From NCBI GenBank assembly GCA_905116865.2, contig CAJHNH020004591.1, forward strand, positions 62,001-126,000: a DNA stretch of 64,000 nucleotides, read 5' to 3'. A program made the translations under genes and the position numbers. Source of the DNA: Candidula unifasciata (lineage: Eukaryota; Mollusca; Gastropoda; Stylommatophora; Geomitridae). The notes beneath the pieces were generated by a model, which made no database searches, was not told the DNA's origin, and was given only the letters and a program-made list of their open reading frames with translations. Of this stretch, positions 1-9,727 are shown piece by piece; within the stretch, counting starts at the first letter, position 1; the number at the start of each line of letters is the position of its first letter.

Positions 1-1065
1 GAGTGAAGTAATTGAAAGAGTTGTAGAATGAGGTATTGAGAGCTTTGTTGTAGAGGGAAGTAATTGAAAGAGTTGTAGAATGAGGTATTGAGAGAGCTTT
101 GTTGTAGAGGGAAGTAATTGAAAGAGTTGTAGAATGAGGTATTGAGAGAGCTTTGTTGTAGAGGGAAGTAATTGAAAGAGTTGTAGAATGAGGTATTGAG
201 AGAGCTTTGTTGTAGAGGGAAGTAATTGAAAGAGTTGTAGAATGAGGTATTGAGAGAGCTTTGTTGTAGAGGGAAGTAATTGAAAGAGTTGTAGAATGAG
301 GTATTGAGAGAGCTTTGTTGTAGAGGGAAGTAATTGAAAGAGTTGTAGAATGAGGTATTGAGAGAGCTTTGTTGTAGAGTGAAGTAATTGAAAGAGTTGT
401 AGAATGAGGTATTGAGAGAGCTTTGTTGTAGAGGGAAGTAATTGAAAGAGTTGTAGAATGAGGTATTGAGAGAGCTTTGTTGTAGAGGGAAGTAATTGAA
501 AGAGTTGTAGAATGAGGTATTGAGAGAGCTTTGTTGTAGAGTGAAGTAATTGAAAGAGTTGTAGAATGAGGTATTGAGAGAGCTTTGTTGTAGAGTGAAG
601 TAATTAAAAGAGTTGTAGAATGAGGTATTGAGAGAGCTTTGTTGTAGAGGGAAGTAATTGAAAGAGTTGTAGAATGAGGTATTGAGAGAGCTTTGTTGTA
701 GAGGGAAGTAATTGAAAGAGTTGTAGAATGAGGTATTGAGAGAGCTTTGTTGTAGAGGGAAGTAATTGAAAGAGTTGTAGAATGAGGTATTAAGAGCTTT
801 GTTGTAGAGGGAAGTAATTGAAAGAGTTGTAGAATGAGGTATTGAGAGAGCTTTGTTGTAGAGTGAAGTAATTGAAAGAGTTGTAGAATGAGGTATTGAG
901 AGAGCTTTGTTGTAGAGTGAAGTAATTGAAAGAGTTGTAGAATGAGGTATTGAGAGAGCTTTGTTGTAGAGTGAAGTAATTGAAAGAGTTGTAGAATGAG
1001 GTATTGAGAGAGCTTTGTTGTAGAGGGAAGTAATTGAAAGAGTTGTAGAATGAGGTATTGAGAGA
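1..1065. repeat. 54-bp minisatellite, about 19-20 units
   Basis: A GAAGTAATTGAAAGAG...GAGCTTTGTTGTAGAG unit repeats with a 54-bp period; the first full period starts at 53. Units are nearly identical, differing mainly at one G/T (gagGga or gagTga) and by occasional loss of a GA pair. The array fades into degenerate copies up to about 1140. It probably lies in an intron of the DNAJC14-like gene, upstream of the first visible exon, and may continue left of the window. Confidence 0.95.
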
Positions 1066-1248
1066 TGTGTAGTAGAAGGAGATATGTTTTTGAATGAGAT
1101 AGTGAGAGTTGTGTTGTAGAATGAGATATTGAGAGAGTTGTGTTGCACAGTTGTATCAGTATTACCACTATGAATATATATGTGTTTGTAAAGACATAAT
1201 ATGTTTATAACAATGCAGTAAACATTTACTTTCATCTTATATTGACAG

Positions 1249-4200
1249 GGTGATATCTGGGCCGAGTCAACTTTGCTAGGGTTTTATTGGCACTATTTCG
1301 CTTTGCTGGATGGGCATGTCTTTGATATCACAGACTGGATGAAATGTCATGTGAGTCTTTATTTCTCTTTTCACAAACCAGATGAAATGTCATGAAAGTT
1401 TTTTTTCTGTTATCACAGACCGGATGAAATGACATTAAGTCTTATTTCTTTTGTCACAGACTGGATGAATTGTCATGTAAGTCTTATTGCTGTGTCTTAA
1501 ACTTGTTAAGTGTTGCTTGTTCTCTCCTTCTCTTCTTAGCATTGACCAGCTGTAACTTGAAGCGGAAAGTTCTGGTTGTTTGTCCACTTCTGGACTTTGG
1601 TCTTGTTCCAGACCTTGCGTGGCACTAAATTTTTTTTTTTTTCAGATTTCTTATTTGTATGCAGACTGTTGGTTCCTCGCCCGTTAGGCACATGTGCTAT
1701 GTGACTTTGGAAGATGTAGCTTGTTGTGACTGTAAACTCTATTCTGGTTGTTTGTCCACTTCTGAACTGGTTTTGTTCCAGAACTGGAGTTTTGCATGCT
1801 CATCCATTGTACAGATTGGCTTATTTGTGTGCAGACTGTTGGGTTCTGCAGCAGGTCACTCCAGCTTTGAAGGAAAAATCCTTAATTAGTCGACTTTTAT
1901 GATTTACTTTTTAGGAGGCGATGAGTCCTTTTTTTCTTCTTCTTCTTCAAAAAATGGGGTTAGGAATCTCCACAGGAGACTTCAGGGTCATAATTGACAA
2001 AATACAGCAGTTACTGTCATGCTAGATATAAATGAGAGAAAACGGCGGTCTCCAAGGGGAACAGGTTGTCCTAGTGAAAGGTTTATGCTATTCCTGAGCT
2101 GCCGGTCATTGATTGGCTTCAGCTGAATGTGAACAGAAATCAGATAATTGTATAAGATAGTGACTGTTTAGGAGGTCATGATAGAGTATGTTTACTTAAA
2201 ATATTAACATTGTTGACTTCAAATTTTCCCACAGCCTCTATGATAGAGGTCAAGGTGGGATTCACCAGAAAAATATCGTTTGTAGTTTAAAGTGTCACTA
2301 TGGTGACACTGTTAGTGTATTTCTGTTAAGCCTTGCTGTACATAGTCATGCTCTTATCTGCTGCATTAATGTATTTCTGTGAAGTCTGGCTGTACATAGT
2401 CATTGTCTTATCTGCTGCATTAATGTATTCCTGTTAAGTCTGGCTGTACATAGTCATTGTCTTATCTGCTGCATTAATGTATTTCTGTTAAGTCTGGCTA
2501 TACATAGTCATTGTCTTATCTGCTGCATTATTGTATTTCTGTTAAGTCTGGCTGTACATCGTCATTGTCTTATCTGCTGCATTAATCTATTTCTGTTAAG
2601 TCTGGCTGTACATAGTCATTGTCTTATCTGCTGCATTAATGTATTCCTGTTAAGTCTGGCTGTACATAGTCATTGTCTTATCTGCTGCATTAATGTATTT
2701 CTGTTAAGTCTGGCTATACATAGTCATTGTCTTATCTGCTGCATTAATGTATTTCTGTTAAGTCTGGCTGTACATAGTCATGCTTTTATCTGCTGCATTA
2801 ATGTATTTCTGTTAAGTCTGGCTGTACATAGTCATTGTCTTATCTGCTGCATTAATGTATTCCTGTTAAGTCTGGCTATACATAGTCATTGTCTTATCTG
2901 CTGCATTAATGTATTTCTGTTAAGTCTGGCTGTACATAGTCATTGTCTTATCTGCTGCATTAATGTATTTCTGTGAAGCCTGGCTGTACATAGTCATTGT
3001 CTTATCTGCTGCATTAATGTATTTCTGTGAAGCCTGGCTGTATATAGTCATTGTCTTATCTGCTGCATTAATGTATTTCTGTGAAGTCTGGCTGTACATA
3101 GTCATTGTCTTATCTGCTGCATTAATGTATTCCTGTTAAGTCTGGCTGTACATAGTCATTGTCTTATCTGCTGCATTAATGTATTTCTGTTAAGTCTGGC
3201 TATACATAGTCATTGTCTTATCTGCTGCATTATTGTATTTCTGTTAAGTCTGGCTGTACATCGTCATTGTCTTATCTGCTGCATTAATCTATTTCTGTTA
3301 AGTCTGGCTGTACATAGTCATGCTTTTATCTGCTGCATTATTGTATTTCTGTGAAATGCAGGGTGACATGTCACCATCTCTCATCCACAGAAGGAATACT
3401 TCAAACATATGAAAGCAAATTCTCATACAGTCACGTACAAGCTGGCCACGGATGGGAGTAGTCGACATCACAATACAGGGTAGGTGTATCTGTTGTTAGC
3501 ATCAATCATTTTGGAGTAGTGCGTCATCATTGAATTGTCATTAATTGTTTTGTTGTCATGTCATCATTGAGTTGTCAATAATTGTACTGATGTTGTGTCA
3601 TCATTGAATTGTCATTAATTGTTTTGTTGTCATGTCATCATTGAGTTGTCAATAATTGTACTAATGTTGTGTCATCATTGAATTGTCATTAATTGTTTGG
3701 TTGTTATGTCATCATTGAGTTGTCATTAATTGTGCTAATGTTGTGTCATCATTGATGTTGTCTTCTTCTTCTTCAAGCTCACCAGCTGTAAACCCCAGCA
3801 GAAAGTTCTGGTTGTTTGTCCGCTTCTGGACTTTAGTCTTATTTCAGAACTTGAGTTTTGATTGCACATGCATTTTACACATCTGGCTTATTTGTAAGCA
3901 GACTGTTGGTTCCTTGCCTCTCAGGCAGATAGATGCAGTCCGACTTTGAAGGAAACCCCTACTTAGTCAACTCCTAAGACATGCTTGTTAGTGAGACTGT
4001 TCTGGTTCTTCCCCACTCTAGGGCCCTGGAGCCCACACAGGGAGTCTCCATCTGATGTGGGCAGTCAGTTCTCTTCATGAGTCAGTTTCTATCAAGACAT
4101 CTTCTTTACTCTTGTTACCTGTCCAGGGTGTTTTCTCATCATTCATGTATAAAACCACATCTCTGACGCTTCCTCATCATGTTTTACTAATCCGTCCATT

Positions 4201-4572
4201 ATTCACTTCCATTTATATAATGAAAGGATTTATGTAGCTCTTGAGAATTCTCTTTCTTGTCTGAATTGACACAGAAAGGTAGCACAGAATATTCTTCATT
4301 TTGTGAAATGGTGCCTTTCCTTGAGCTATTCTACATTTAACTTCTATAATACATCTTCCATCTGCTTGTGTCATCATTTTCACACTTGATAATTTGGTTT
4401 CAGCGGAGCCAAGCTACAAGACTTCATGAACTGCTTGTTCAAGGCAAGCTCGGGTACAGCTCAGGGTCACAACCCATCGTGGAACTCCGCACGGGCCGAC
4501 AAGTGGACTCAGGCGGCAGGTTCCTCTTCTGCTGCCTCCAAAAATACTCATCATAAGAAGAGACATTTATAA
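1249..4572 (+). CDS. DNAJC14: DNAJC14-like co-chaperone, last three coding exons (Jiv90 region)
   Basis: Exons are 1249-1350, 3391-3479 and 4404-4572, each with AG acceptors and GT donors (gtgagt, gtaggt) and matching phase (0, then 2). The first exon reads GDIWAESTLLGFYWHYF then ALLDGHVFDITDW. This is the signature of the Jiv90 domain of DNAJC14, a J-domain co-chaperone of the ER membrane in vertebrates. The second exon continues with CHKEYFKHMKANSHTV. The third encodes GAKLQDFMNCLF, then a low-complexity Ser/Ala/His/Lys tail ending at TAA 4570-4572. A different frame through the last exon stops at 4556 but does not fit the splice phase. The J domain and membrane segments would lie left of the window. 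The introns hold minisatellites and SINEs. An AATAAA lies near 5542, but its use is unproven. Family recognition is from memory of motifs, not a search. Confidence 0.75.
1330..1500 (+). repeat. Tandem copies of the exon end plus 5' splice site
   Basis: The segment CACAGACTGGATGAAATG with TCATgtgagtctttatttc, spanning the exon 3' end and donor, recurs three more times in the first 150 bp of the intron (about 1370, 1417 and 1457). Units are about 43-48 bp. The copied donors read gaaagt, ttaagt and gtaagt, so the last copy still looks functional. Reading through from the true exon reaches a TGA in the second copy. Confidence 0.8.
1522..1905 (-). mobile_element. SINE-K, two adjacent degenerate copies
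   Basis: Two tandem diverged copies (about 1522-1722 and 1725-1905) of the SINE-K family, recognisable by GACCAGCTGTAA, GAAAGTTCTGGTTGT, GCAGACTGTTGG and TTAGTCGACT. The short open frame here is just SINE sequence. The interval 1906-2316 that follows is unremarkable intron sequence. Confidence 0.75.
2317..3354. repeat. 54-bp minisatellite, about 19 units, in the DNAJC14-like intron
   Basis: The unit GTATTTCTGTTAAGTCTGGC, then TGTACATAGTCATTGTC, then TTATCTGCTGCATTAAT repeats at exactly 54 bp (for example units at 2371 and 2425). Higher-order structure is visible: variants such as TACATC and ATTAATCTA recur at spaced positions. The sequence is unrelated to the other 54-bp array at 1-1065. The array ends 36 bp before the acceptor of the exon at 3391. 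Confidence 0.95.
3525..3755. repeat. About 37-bp tandem repeat
   Basis: Alternating units of GTCATCATTGAATTGTCATT and GTCATCATTGAGTTGTCAAT, each followed by AATTGT..., occur in about six copies just downstream of the donor at 3480. It is intronic. Confidence 0.85.
3762..4051 (-). mobile_element. SINE-K copy in the DNAJC14-like intron
   Basis: A full-length, diverged member: a CTT repeat at the left (the GAA tail on the reverse strand), then the CACCAGCTGTAAAC...GAAAGTTCTGGTTG...CTTAGTCAACTC...CCCACACAGGG framework. The remaining intron up to 4403 has no recognisable feature. Confidence 0.8.
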
Positions 4573-5700
4573 ATAGTTGATGTAGAAATGAGCCATGTTT
4601 GTTGAGTTGTTAGAAGTTAGGGATGTTTGATGTTTGTTGAGTTTTTTGTGTGTAAATAGTTATTGTAGAGGCTAGCCATGTTTGTTGAGTTGTTAAAAGT
4701 TAGAGATGTTCGATGTTGTTTGTGTTTAAATAGTTATTGTAGAGGCTAGCCGTATTTGTTGAGTTGTTTGAGTTTAGTGACATATTTTGAGTTAAATATG
4801 TGTGTAGATAGTTATTGTAAGAGGCTAACTGTGTTTGTTAAGTTGTTTCAGATTAATGATGTTTGTTGGTTGTTCAGCTATATATGTGTAAATAGGTATT
4901 GTAGAGGTTAGCCATGTTTGTTGAGTTGTTCAAGGTTAGTGATGTTTGTTGGTTGTTCAGTTGTATATGTGTAAATAGTTATTGTCGGGACTAGACATGT
5001 TTGTTGAGTTGTTTCAGGTTAGTAATGTTTGTTGGCTGTTGAGTTGTATATGTGTGAGTAGTTGATATAGAAATTGTTGATATTTGTTAAGTTGTATTTG
5101 TGTAAATAATTGAGACAGTAGTTGACGACTGTTGGTTGAGTTATAAGAAGTTTGTGGTTCTTGATATGTGAATAGTTATTATAGAGGCTGACCCTGTTTG
5201 TTGAGTTGTTTCAGGTTAGTGATGTTTGTTGGCTGTTGAGTTGTATATGTGTGAGTAGTTGATATAGTTTTTGGTATTTGTGTAAATAATTGAAACAATA
5301 GTTAATGACTGTTGGTTGAGTTATTAGAAGTTTGTGGTTCTTAATGAATTGTAAATGTGTGAAAGTTGATGTTGAAGTAAGCCATGTTTGTTGAGTTGTA
5401 CATGTGTGAACAGTTGATGTTGAAGTAAGCCATGTTTGTTGAGTTGTACATGTGTGAACAGTTGATGTAGAAGTAAGTTGTATCTGTCTAAATTGTTTAT
5501 ATGGAGGATAGTGTTGTTTGTTGAGTTGTATCTATGTATCTGAATAAAATATTTGATTAAATTACATGCAGACAAATCATCAGCTTACAAGCGGACAAAA
5601 GTAGCTTGTAGAAGATGGGCAGACGCATAGGTGCGGCATCTGCTTCCAACTTGAAATATACAAACATCCTTGTGTAAGACGGCTGCATTTCTCAGATATG
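4573..5700. other. 3' flank of the DNAJC14-like gene with degenerate repeats
   Basis: From 4573 to about 5570 a degenerate repeat of roughly 50-70 bp built on TTTGTTGAGTTGT, GTATATGTGTAAATAG and TTATTGTAGAGGCTAGCC is visible, ending near AATAAA at 5542. It could be 3' UTR or downstream sequence. Nothing coding is seen here or in 5571-5700. Confidence 0.6.
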
Positions 5701-5944
5701 TACCCTATTTCCCCAAGTATAAAACACACTTATTTTCCCGAAATAAAATGTATAAAAACTCTGCGTCTTATACAAACGATTTGTTACATAATATTACACA
5801 CAGGGCCTCATTTGGAAGTGTTGGTTCAGGGACGACATGGGGGGGGAGGGGGGTTTCCAAATTAAAAGTTTGGTCGTTTCGCACTTGTCACAGTAGGCTA
5901 CATTTTGACCATAATTATCTCAGAAAAGATTTTCATACAGTGCT

Positions 5945-6370
5945 GATTTTATTGGATGTACCAAGTAACAGCAAGGAGATAAAAATTAGAATTTTGAGAG
6001 CATGCATCTTCCCTGTGGCTACATACGGATGTGAGTCGTGGACTATCTCTCAGTCCATTAAGAAAGAGAATTGGGGCTTTTGAGCTGAAATGCTATAGAA
6101 AGATTCTCAGAATATCTTGGACAAAGAAGATGAGAAATATTGACATCTTAAAAGATCTGAACATCAAGGAAGATTGGCTAATAAACACCATCCTTTCTCG
6201 AAAGCTGGCAGGGGCCGACCGACGCGAAGATGGGCACATGATATAAGTGACTCCTTGGGTGTGAAAGTTGATGAGGCGGGAGAACTGGCAAGAGACCGAG
6301 TTTTTTTTTCAGGCGGACTGATGACAGCGACGTTCTGAAAAGGACCTGCTACATGATGATGACCAAGTAA
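5945..6370 (+). pseudogene. RTE-like LINE reverse transcriptase, C-terminal fragment
   Basis: Reads SNSKEIKIRILRACIFPV, TYGCESWT, KCYRKILRISWTKK, DILKDLNIKEDWLINTI, then SRKL, the usual C-terminal end of an endonuclease/reverse-transcriptase LINE. About 28 residues (the YFGHIKRH...GRPTRRW stretch, intact at 41180-41435) are missing between SRKL and the DISDSL-like region, and there is one frameshift. It ends in a short ATG-repeat tail near 6355. Confidence 0.8.
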
Positions 6371-6659
6371 CAAAACTGTTGATAACAAGGGGATGGAGAC
6401 TATAATTGCAAAGACAAGCTGACATGAAAAGAGCCATTATACAGTTGCTCTAACTTGTTATGCTGATGGAACCAAGCCGACTCCTATGCTAAATTTTCAA
6501 ATGCAAAAGAAGGTATTCCCCAAGGAGTGATTATCCATGTACACGATAAATGTTGGATGAAGATCTGGTCTAAGAAAGTTTGGAGTGAAAGATTGGGTGT
6601 ACTCTTACGTAAACCTGCCCTGTTGGTTCAGGGCGCACATAACAGAGAAGAAAACAAAA

Positions 6660-7110
6660 CTTTGCCGTTGATTGTACCTGGACGTTTGACATCGTAGTTT
6701 CAACCACGTAAATGGAAAGGAGGATTCAGGCTTTTGAACATAAATGCTATGGATGCAATTTACGAATTAGTTATTTAGAACACAAAACTAATAAATATGT
6801 CAGAGACAAAATATACAAATGTGCAGGACATCAGGAGCCTCTCTTGGCAGTGATGAAACGTCGCAAGCTAGCTTGGTTTGGCATGTGGTAAGACATGATT
6901 CGATTGCAAAGACGGTGATTCAAAGAACATTGTGGTGTAGTCGAAGAAGAGGAGGGCATAGAAGATTCTGGAATGACAACATCAAGAAATAGACAGAACT
7001 AAGTTATCATACACTTGTTCATCAAGCGGAAGACAGAGAAAGATGGCGGGTTTTATGTGCTAGTGCTTCCATCAGTACATCTCCACAACACTATGGGTCA
7101 AGGGTTATGT
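6660..7110 (+). pseudogene. LINE reverse transcriptase C-terminal remnant
   Basis: Broken frames show RRIQAFEHKCYG, RRKLAWFGMW, then an AEDREKW-like region before ISTSPQHYGSRV, the order expected at the end of a non-LTR polymerase. Stops and frameshifts make it an old copy. Sequence between this and the neighbouring fragments is unassigned. Confidence 0.65.
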
Positions 7111-7529
7111 TATGTATGTTCAACCATTTGATGTCAGCATTAACTAACCCTTCAGAGTTGTCGTGAGAGTCGAATGGAACCAATGGATAAAGTCTTCTGG
7201 GGATAATGTGATACTAGCAGGTTGTGTGAAGAAACCAACTATTGGAGAAGTTTGTACCTGGGTGAGAAGATTGAGATTGTAGCCAATTCATTCAAGAAGT
7301 GTGGCATTTCAGATGGAACTGAGGAAGACAGTAATTCATCATCAGACAGATGAGAGCAAGCTAAAGAACTGTCACGTGGATGAGAGTTTTATGTATTCTA
7401 TGATCAATAAACAGGTCCCTCTCTTTGGATGGCCGAAAGAGCTCTAAAATGTTATGTAGATCCTAAATTATATTTACAGCTATGAGTACAAGAAAAGAAC
7501 TATCCTTTGGTCATGTGATGAGGGGGGGG

Positions 7530-7715
7530 GGGGGGGGTTGGAGAATATTGTGACCACTGGGAAGATCAGCATGTAGAAGAGGGAGAGAAAAGATGACGGA
7601 TGGATTGCGATGGAAGGATATCATCGATGGAGCTGATCGAGAGAACGAGGGAACCGAGATCTGTGGAGATACATGAATGCCAATGCCAGTCTGCAGGGCA
7701 CTTGATGATGATACA
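7530..7715 (+). pseudogene. LINE 3' end remnant with ATG-repeat tail
   Basis: GREKMTDGLRWKDIIDGADR and RENEGTEICGDT correspond to the conserved last residues of the LINE polymerase, followed by CTTGATGATGATAC, a short ATG-type tail. A run of 16 G precedes it. Confidence 0.65.
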
Positions 7716-8099
7716 TAAAACAGGAGTTCAGTAACTTTGTGTAATCATATCATTATTTTTTTCTTTAAAATTTCCTGTCCCAAAATCAAGGTACATCTTA
7801 TGCATAGGATCGTCTTACACTTGGGGGAAAACGGTAATTGTTTGCAGGGGATGCACAAGCACATCCTGTCATTATACACAAGTTGTGCTAACTGGGATCT
7901 CAGCTTGGATGTAGGAACCCTGCAGCTGTGTTTGATGTCGAGATGGGTTAACTTGTAACCACCTTCTCATGAGAGAAGGTCACTAGAGGGACGGCGTGGG
8001 ATGGCTGCTGTCTCGGTAGACTTGGTGAATGCACAATGTCCAGTGTCGTCAGTTGTGTTAATATAACACAAGTTGTGCTTTGTTAGCTATAACAGGTAG

Positions 8100-8700
8100 C
8101 ATGGCTATGTATAGGTGTGATAGTTCAGGAGGATGTTGCATTTATGTCAGAAAGTTAGGGAGACAGTTGCACAGGTGTTATAGAGTTAGGGAGAAGGTTG
8201 CATAGATGGGATAGAGTTAGGGAGAAGATTGCATAGATGTGATAGAGTTAGGGAGACGATTGCATAGATGTGATAGAGTTAGGGAGAAGATTGCATAGAG
8301 TTAGGGAGAAGGTTGCACAGGTCTTATAGAGTTAGGGAGAAGATTGCATAGATGTGATAGAGTTAGGGAGAAGATTGCATAGATGTGATAGAGTTAGGGA
8401 GAAGGTTGCACACGTCTTATAGAGTTAGGGAGAAGATTGCATAGATGTGATAGAGTTAGGGAGAAGGTTGCACAAGTTTTATGGAGTTAGGGAGAAGGTT
8501 GCATAGATGTAATAGATTTAGCAAGAAGGTTGCATATATGTGGTAGGGTTGCATAGGTGTGATAGAGTTAAGGTAAAGGTTGTATAGGTGTGGTAGAGTT
8601 ACATAGGTGTGAAAGAGTTGTGGAGAAGGTTGCATAGATGTGACAGAGGTAGGGAGAATGTTGCGTAGATGTGATATAGTGGTTGGTGGTTAGCGTTGCA
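8100..8700. repeat. 31-bp minisatellite
   Basis: The unit GAGTTAGGGAGAAGATTGCA followed by TAGATGTGATA repeats at about 31 bp with point variants and some shortened units. Opposite-strand reading frames here are repeat artefacts. The preceding 7837-8099 has no recognised feature. Confidence 0.9.
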
Positions 8701-8934
8701 TAGATGTAATGATGTAACACAGAATGTTGTATATTTCTGATAATATTGCACTGATGTGATACAGTTGTAATGAAGTTGTTTGTTGCTTGCACTCAGATCA
8801 TAACATATTGTAGTCAATAGTTGCTTGGAGACAGGTTTTTGTGTTGAATACATCACTAGTATGTTGAGTCCGGTGTAGGTGTTCTGAAATTTGTTGATTT
8901 CTGTTGGCCATTGTTTTATTTTACTAATACGAGA

Positions 8935-9640
8935 TACGTCTGATGTTTGTTGTCTGCTGTAGATTTGTCTGGTGTTTGTTGTGTCTGCCATAAATGTTTG
9001 GTGTTTGTTAATGTCTGTAATGTCTAATCTTTGCTGATATTTACCATACGTGTTATGTCTAGTGTTTATTGTCTGCTGTTTGTGATATATCTGGTATTTG
9101 TTGTTGTCTGCCATAAATGAGTTGTCTGTTGACTGTTTAATATAATTTGTGATATGTCTGGTGTTTTTTTTTTTATGTCTTCTGTGCATGTCTGTTGTCT
9201 TCCATACGTGTCTGTTTTTTTGTTAATGTCTTCCATACGTGTCTGGGTTTTGTTGATGACTTCCATACATATTTTTATTTTTTAATATCTTCCATACGTA
9301 TCTGATGTTCCTTGATGTCTTCCATTCATGTCTGTTATTTAGTAATGTCTTCCATGCATGTCTGTTATTTTTTAATGTCATCCTTACATGTCTGCTGTTT
9401 GTTGATGACTTCCATACATGTCTGTTATTTGTTAATGTCTTCCATACTTGTCTGGTGTTTGTTGATGTCAGCCCTAAATGCCTGATGTTTGAATATGTAT
9501 GTTGTAGATATTATCTAATGTCTGATGCTTTTTTATGTCTGCCATACATGATGTGTCTGGGTTTTCTTGATGTCTGCTGTAGAGAGGTGTGGTTTTTGTT
9601 GTAGATATATCCTGTCTGGTATTTGTTGATGGATCACGAG
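8935..9640. repeat. Degenerate 30-bp tandem repeat
   Basis: Units of the form CATGTCTGTTATTTGTTAAT followed by GTCTTCCATA repeat with much divergence. It lies just downstream (in gene sense) of the membrane-protein gene and stops before its poly(A) signal. Confidence 0.8.
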
Positions 9641-9680
9641 AGGTGAGACAAATACGCTTCAGTAAATGAGTTTTATCATC

Positions 9681-9686
9681 TTTATT
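9681..9686 (-). terminator. Poly(A) signal AATAAA of the small membrane-protein gene
   Basis: TTTATT on the plus strand is AATAAA on the gene strand, 42 bp beyond the TAG stop at 9728-9730. The position is typical for a short 3' UTR and supports the terminal exon call. Confidence 0.6.
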
Positions 9687-9727
9687 ATACAGGAAGTGAA
9701 CATTATACTGAAAATCATTGTAGCTGA

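Larger units (their letters stand above)
5701..7836. mobile_element. Degenerate TIR DNA transposon-like interval
   Basis: The left end TACCCTATTTCCCCAAGTAT and the reverse complement of the right end, TACCGTTTTCCCCCAAGTGT, match closely and face each other, and the similarity continues further inwards more weakly. This suggests two ends of one 2.1-kb DNA transposon. No transposase is recognisable and the interior is filled with LINE fragments. No convincing target-site duplication was seen, so the two ends could belong to separate copies. Confidence 0.45.

Noticed and set aside
2920..3105. Minus-strand frame with SQKYINAADKTMT repeats
   Set aside because: It is the 54-bp minisatellite read in one frame.
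4368..4556. Alternative frame across the last DNAJC14-like exon
   Set aside because: It does not match the phase of the preceding exon; the other frame gives GAKLQDFMNCLF.
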